A stretch of 15,936 bases of DNA from Chthoniobacterales bacterium (lineage in GTDB: Bacteria; Verrucomicrobiota; Verrucomicrobiia; Chthoniobacterales; UBA10450): positions 1-15,936 of the forward strand of contig JACCTI010000171.1 in assembly GCA_013812515.1 (NCBI GenBank), written 5' to 3'. The position numbers were made by a program, and so were the translations under genes. Shown here one piece after another: positions 13,884 to 15,936 of this stretch (position 1 is its first letter; each line of letters opens with the position of its first letter). Below the pieces are notes generated by a model, which saw nothing but the letters and a program-made list of their open reading frames with translations, did no database searches and was not told the origin of the DNA.

Positions 13884-13935
13884 CGGAGGGACCTGCTTCC
13901 GCAAGTCCATGGACGAGCAGAAGCTCGTCCCTCCG
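13884..13935. repeat. GAGGGAC inverted repeat
   Basis: CGGAGGGAC (13884-13892) pairs perfectly with GTCCCTCCG (13927-13935). An alternative inner hairpin pairs GACGAGC (13912-13918) with GCTCGTC (13923-13929) around a 4-base AGAA loop; the two cannot form fully together because their right arms overlap. The element lies in the 254-bp divergent region between the TerC gene and the DUF4239 gene. It resembles a dispersed intergenic repeat more than a regulator site. No tract typical of a manganese riboswitch is recognisable next to it. Confidence 0.55.
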
Positions 13936-14078
13936 ACCCGCGAGCTCGTTGCAGGCAAGTATCCTGTCAAAACTCTCCGACTCACTCCACTGGTGCGCCG
14001 CATCTGCATCTTTAAGTCGCCGGCGATTAGCGATTCGGTGTAAAGACTAACGCGGCAAAGTGCCGAAGGAACATTCCC

Positions 14079-14867
14079 ATGTTAGATTTCCTGTTCAATC
14101 TGCCGCTGGTGGTCGTCGGGACAGCGATCATCGTGTTACTCTGTGTCTTCGCGCTGAGCGGCCTGGCCATTTTTAGCCGCCATATCCTGCCGCGCTTAAA
14201 ACTGGGAGCTGAGGAATCCGTTTTCACCAGTGCCATGATGCAGGCGGTGATGGTTTTCTATGGGCTGGCCGTAGCCTTAATCGCGGTGAGCGTTTGGCAG
14301 ACCTATACTGATGCGGCCAGCACTATTTCAGAGGAGGCGACCGCGGTTGGCGTGCTTTACCGGGATGTCAGCGGTTATCCGGAGCCAACCCGCTCGCGAC
14401 TGCAGCAGGATCTGCGGGAGTACCTGGATTACGTCATCAGCCAGGCTTGGGCATTGCAAAGGCGGGGAGAGGTTCCGAGCGGTGGCGTGGAACAGGTGAA
14501 CCACTTCCAGGCTGGCCTGGCCGCCTTTGAACCGGTAACGGAAGGCCAGAAGCTTTTACACGCGGAAACTCTTCGGGCCTACAGCCAAATGATCCAAGCT
14601 CGGCGACTGCGCCTTGATGCCGTGCTCACCGGATTACCGGGCATGTTGTGGTGCGTGATTGTGATCGGCGCGATCGTGAGCCTAAGTTCAACCTTTTTTT
14701 TCCAGGTTGAGGATGCGCGATTGCAGAGAATCCAGGTCGTCCTGCTCGCAATCTTTATTGGGCAGATCATTTTCATGATCTTTGCCCTGGACCGTCCTTT
14801 TCGCGGGGATCTCGGTCTGCGACCCGATCCATATCAACTCATCTACGATCAATTGATGAAGCCTTGA
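14079..14867 (+). CDS. DUF4239 (bestrophin-like) membrane protein
   Basis: A 262-residue membrane protein with four predicted helices arranged as two pairs: residues ~9-32 and ~52-73, then ~184-206 and ~216-237. A ~110-residue soluble helical domain lies between the pairs (DAASTISEEATAVGVLYRDVSGYPEPTRSRLQQDLREYLDYVISQAW...). Layout and the SEEATAVGVLYRDV and ALDRPFRGDLG segments fit DUF4239, also annotated as bestrophin-like. Anion-channel function has been proposed for related proteins from fold similarity but is not established here. The ATG at 14079 has AAGGAA 7 bases upstream. It is divergent from the TerC-family gene. Confidence 0.88.
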   Translation: MLDFLFNLPLVVVGTAIIVLLCVFALSGLAIFSRHILPRLKLGAEESVFTSAMMQAVMVFYGLAVALIAVSVWQTYTDAASTISEEATAVGVLYRDVSGYPEPTRSRLQQDLREYLDYVISQAWALQRRGEVPSGGVEQVNHFQAGLAAFEPVTEGQKLLHAETLRAYSQMIQARRLRLDAVLTGLPGMLWCVIVIGAIVSLSSTFFFQVEDARLQRIQVVLLAIFIGQIIFMIFALDRPFRGDLGLRPDPYQLIYDQLMKP

Positions 14868-14992
14868 CGCCACCTGGAAAAATTTCATTCCAGCTGAGAT
14901 CAAGAAGGCTCCGGTGGTATTTGCGCGGGAGGCCCAGATTCCGGGCCGCAGGCTTGTCAGGCTTGCGCGGGCGCGCGAAGATCAAACCCGCG

Positions 14993-15936
14993 ATGCCACG
15001 CCTGCCCCGCCAGAAATATCACGATATCGAGCGCATCATCGAGTTCGATTTCGTCCGCGCGACGGAAGCGGCGGCGTTGAACTCCCTGCAATGGCTCGGA
15101 CGCGGCGAAAAAGAGCTGGCTGATGCGGCAGCGTGCGATGCGATTCGCGGGATGTTCGACCTGATGAACATCTGCGGCGAGGTCGTGATCGGCGAAGGCA
15201 TCAAGGACGACGCGCCGGGAATTTTCAAAGGGGAACAACTCGGAACCTGGATGCCGGGTTCACCGCCGTTCGATATCGCGCTCGATCCCATCGATGGCAC
15301 AACGAACATCTCGAAGGGCATGCCCAATTCGATCACCTGTATCGCGGCGGCCAGCCCGGAAGAAGGAGTGAAGGTGGCGTTGCGCGACATCCCGTCATTT
15401 TACATGATGAAGCTCGCGTACGGGCCGGCGGTGACGCGTGCGATGCAGATCGCGGGCATCGACACGCTCAAAATTGAGAGCCCAATCGAAGAGACGCTCA
15501 TCACGGTGGCGCAGGCCTTGAATAAGCGCGTCCAGGACGTGGTGGTGATGATGCTCGATCGACCGCGCCACAAGAAGTTGGTCGCTGATATTCGGCGCGT
15601 CGGCGCTTCCCTGCGCATGATCAGTGACGGCGACATCGCCGCCGCGATTGGCCCAGGGATTCAGAATAGTGGGATCGATTTGTACGTCGGCATCGGCGGT
15701 TCGCCGGAAGCGGTCTTGGCGGCGGCGGCGATCAAATGCCTCGGCGGCGACATGCAATGCATGATGTGGCCGCGCGATGAAAAGGAGCGCGAGCAACTCA
15801 TCGCAGAAGGCCACGAGCAGGACCTCGGCCGCGTCTTCTTCGCGGACGACCTGGCGAACGGGAAGAACATCATCTTTTGCGCAACCGGCATCAGCGACAG
15901 TGCCCTTTTGCCCGGCATCAAGACCCAGGGGCCAAA
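14993..15936 (+). CDS. glpX: GlpX-type (class II) fructose-1,6-bisphosphatase, 3' end cut by the window
   Basis: The first 314 codons of a class II fructose-1,6-bisphosphatase, which removes the C1 phosphate of fructose-1,6-bisphosphate in gluconeogenesis; some relatives also use sedoheptulose-1,7-bisphosphate. Family blocks seen: IIEFDFVRATEAAAL (~15-29), GEVVIGEGIKDDAPGIFKGEQLG (~62-84), DIALDPIDGTTN (~94-105), RMISDGDIAAAI (~208-219), DLYVGIGGSPEAVLAA (~229-244) and KNIIFCATGISDSALLPGI (~291-309). The start MPRLPRQKYHDIERII has no strong ribosome binding site; the next usable start upstream is a TTG at 14963. The metal-site motif reads DPIDGT, where E. coli GlpX, from memory, has DPIEGT. 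The family is normally about 320-340 residues, so only a short tail is missing. The 125 bp before it show no other gene. Confidence 0.95.
   Translation, partial: MPRLPRQKYHDIERIIEFDFVRATEAAALNSLQWLGRGEKELADAAACDAIRGMFDLMNICGEVVIGEGIKDDAPGIFKGEQLGTWMPGSPPFDIALDPIDGTTNISKGMPNSITCIAAASPEEGVKVALRDIPSFYMMKLAYGPAVTRAMQIAGIDTLKIESPIEETLITVAQALNKRVQDVVVMMLDRPRHKKLVADIRRVGASLRMISDGDIAAAIGPGIQNSGIDLYVGIGGSPEAVLAAAAIKCLGGDMQCMMWPRDEKEREQLIAEGHEQDLGRVFFADDLANGKNIIFCATGISDSALLPGIKTQGP

Noticed and set aside
13825..14078. Manganese riboswitch (yybP-ykoY) ahead of the TerC-family gene
   Set aside because: TerC genes often carry one, but I could not find the conserved riboswitch core; only the GAGGGAC inverted repeat is seen.

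Overview
The window is GC-rich bacterial chromosomal DNA with no rRNA, tRNA, CRISPR array, transposase or phage gene that I can see. The mix of families (TonB receptor of the zinc type with a small His/Cys protein, QueE, GH75-type chitosanase, TMEM14-like protein, AsmA/DUF748 protein, SNF2 helicase with SWIM finger, DUF1203-Ada pair, TerC, DUF4239, GlpX) and several short palindromic intergenic repeats fit a soil-type Verrucomicrobiota genome. That assignment is an inference from gene content and repeat style; no marker gene is present to prove it.

Layout. Positions 90-3570 (minus strand) hold a zinc-type TonB-dependent receptor, preceded by a small membrane-anchored or exported protein rich in His and Cys, and further upstream QueE (queuosine precursor synthesis). 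A 21-nt imperfect inverted repeat separates QueE from the small gene. Diverging from QueE is a secreted alpha/beta-hydrolase-like protein (3738-4562, plus). Positions 4563-5068 carry no intact gene: they hold a cluster of short hairpin-forming repeats, a remnant of folD and another perfect hairpin. Positions 5069-8101 (plus) form a tightly spaced run: TMEM14-like membrane protein, membrane-anchored GH75-like chitosanase with a Pro/Ser/Thr-rich tail, and a DUF748/AsmA-like envelope protein. All three have membrane segments, suggesting a cell-envelope theme.

Positions 8136-8281 contain a long inverted repeat built from the widespread ATCCTGAG...GAAGGATC type of intergenic repeat. Then comes a 1036-residue SWIM-SNF2 helicase (minus). 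It diverges across a 101-bp promoter region from DUF1203 and Ada (plus, 4 nt apart), the latter an alkylation-repair protein and likely regulator. TerC (minus) converges on Ada. From 14079 on the plus strand lie a DUF4239 membrane protein and the first 314 codons of a GlpX-type fructose-1,6-bisphosphatase, cut by the window end.

I found no clearly new multi-gene defence, mobile or biosynthetic system. The most notable points are the paired hairpin repeats whose stems vary in a compensatory way, the folD relic embedded among them, the modular chitosanase-like protein, the metal-uptake gene pair, the DUF1203-Ada coupling, and a DPIDGTTN motif in GlpX where the family normally has Glu.
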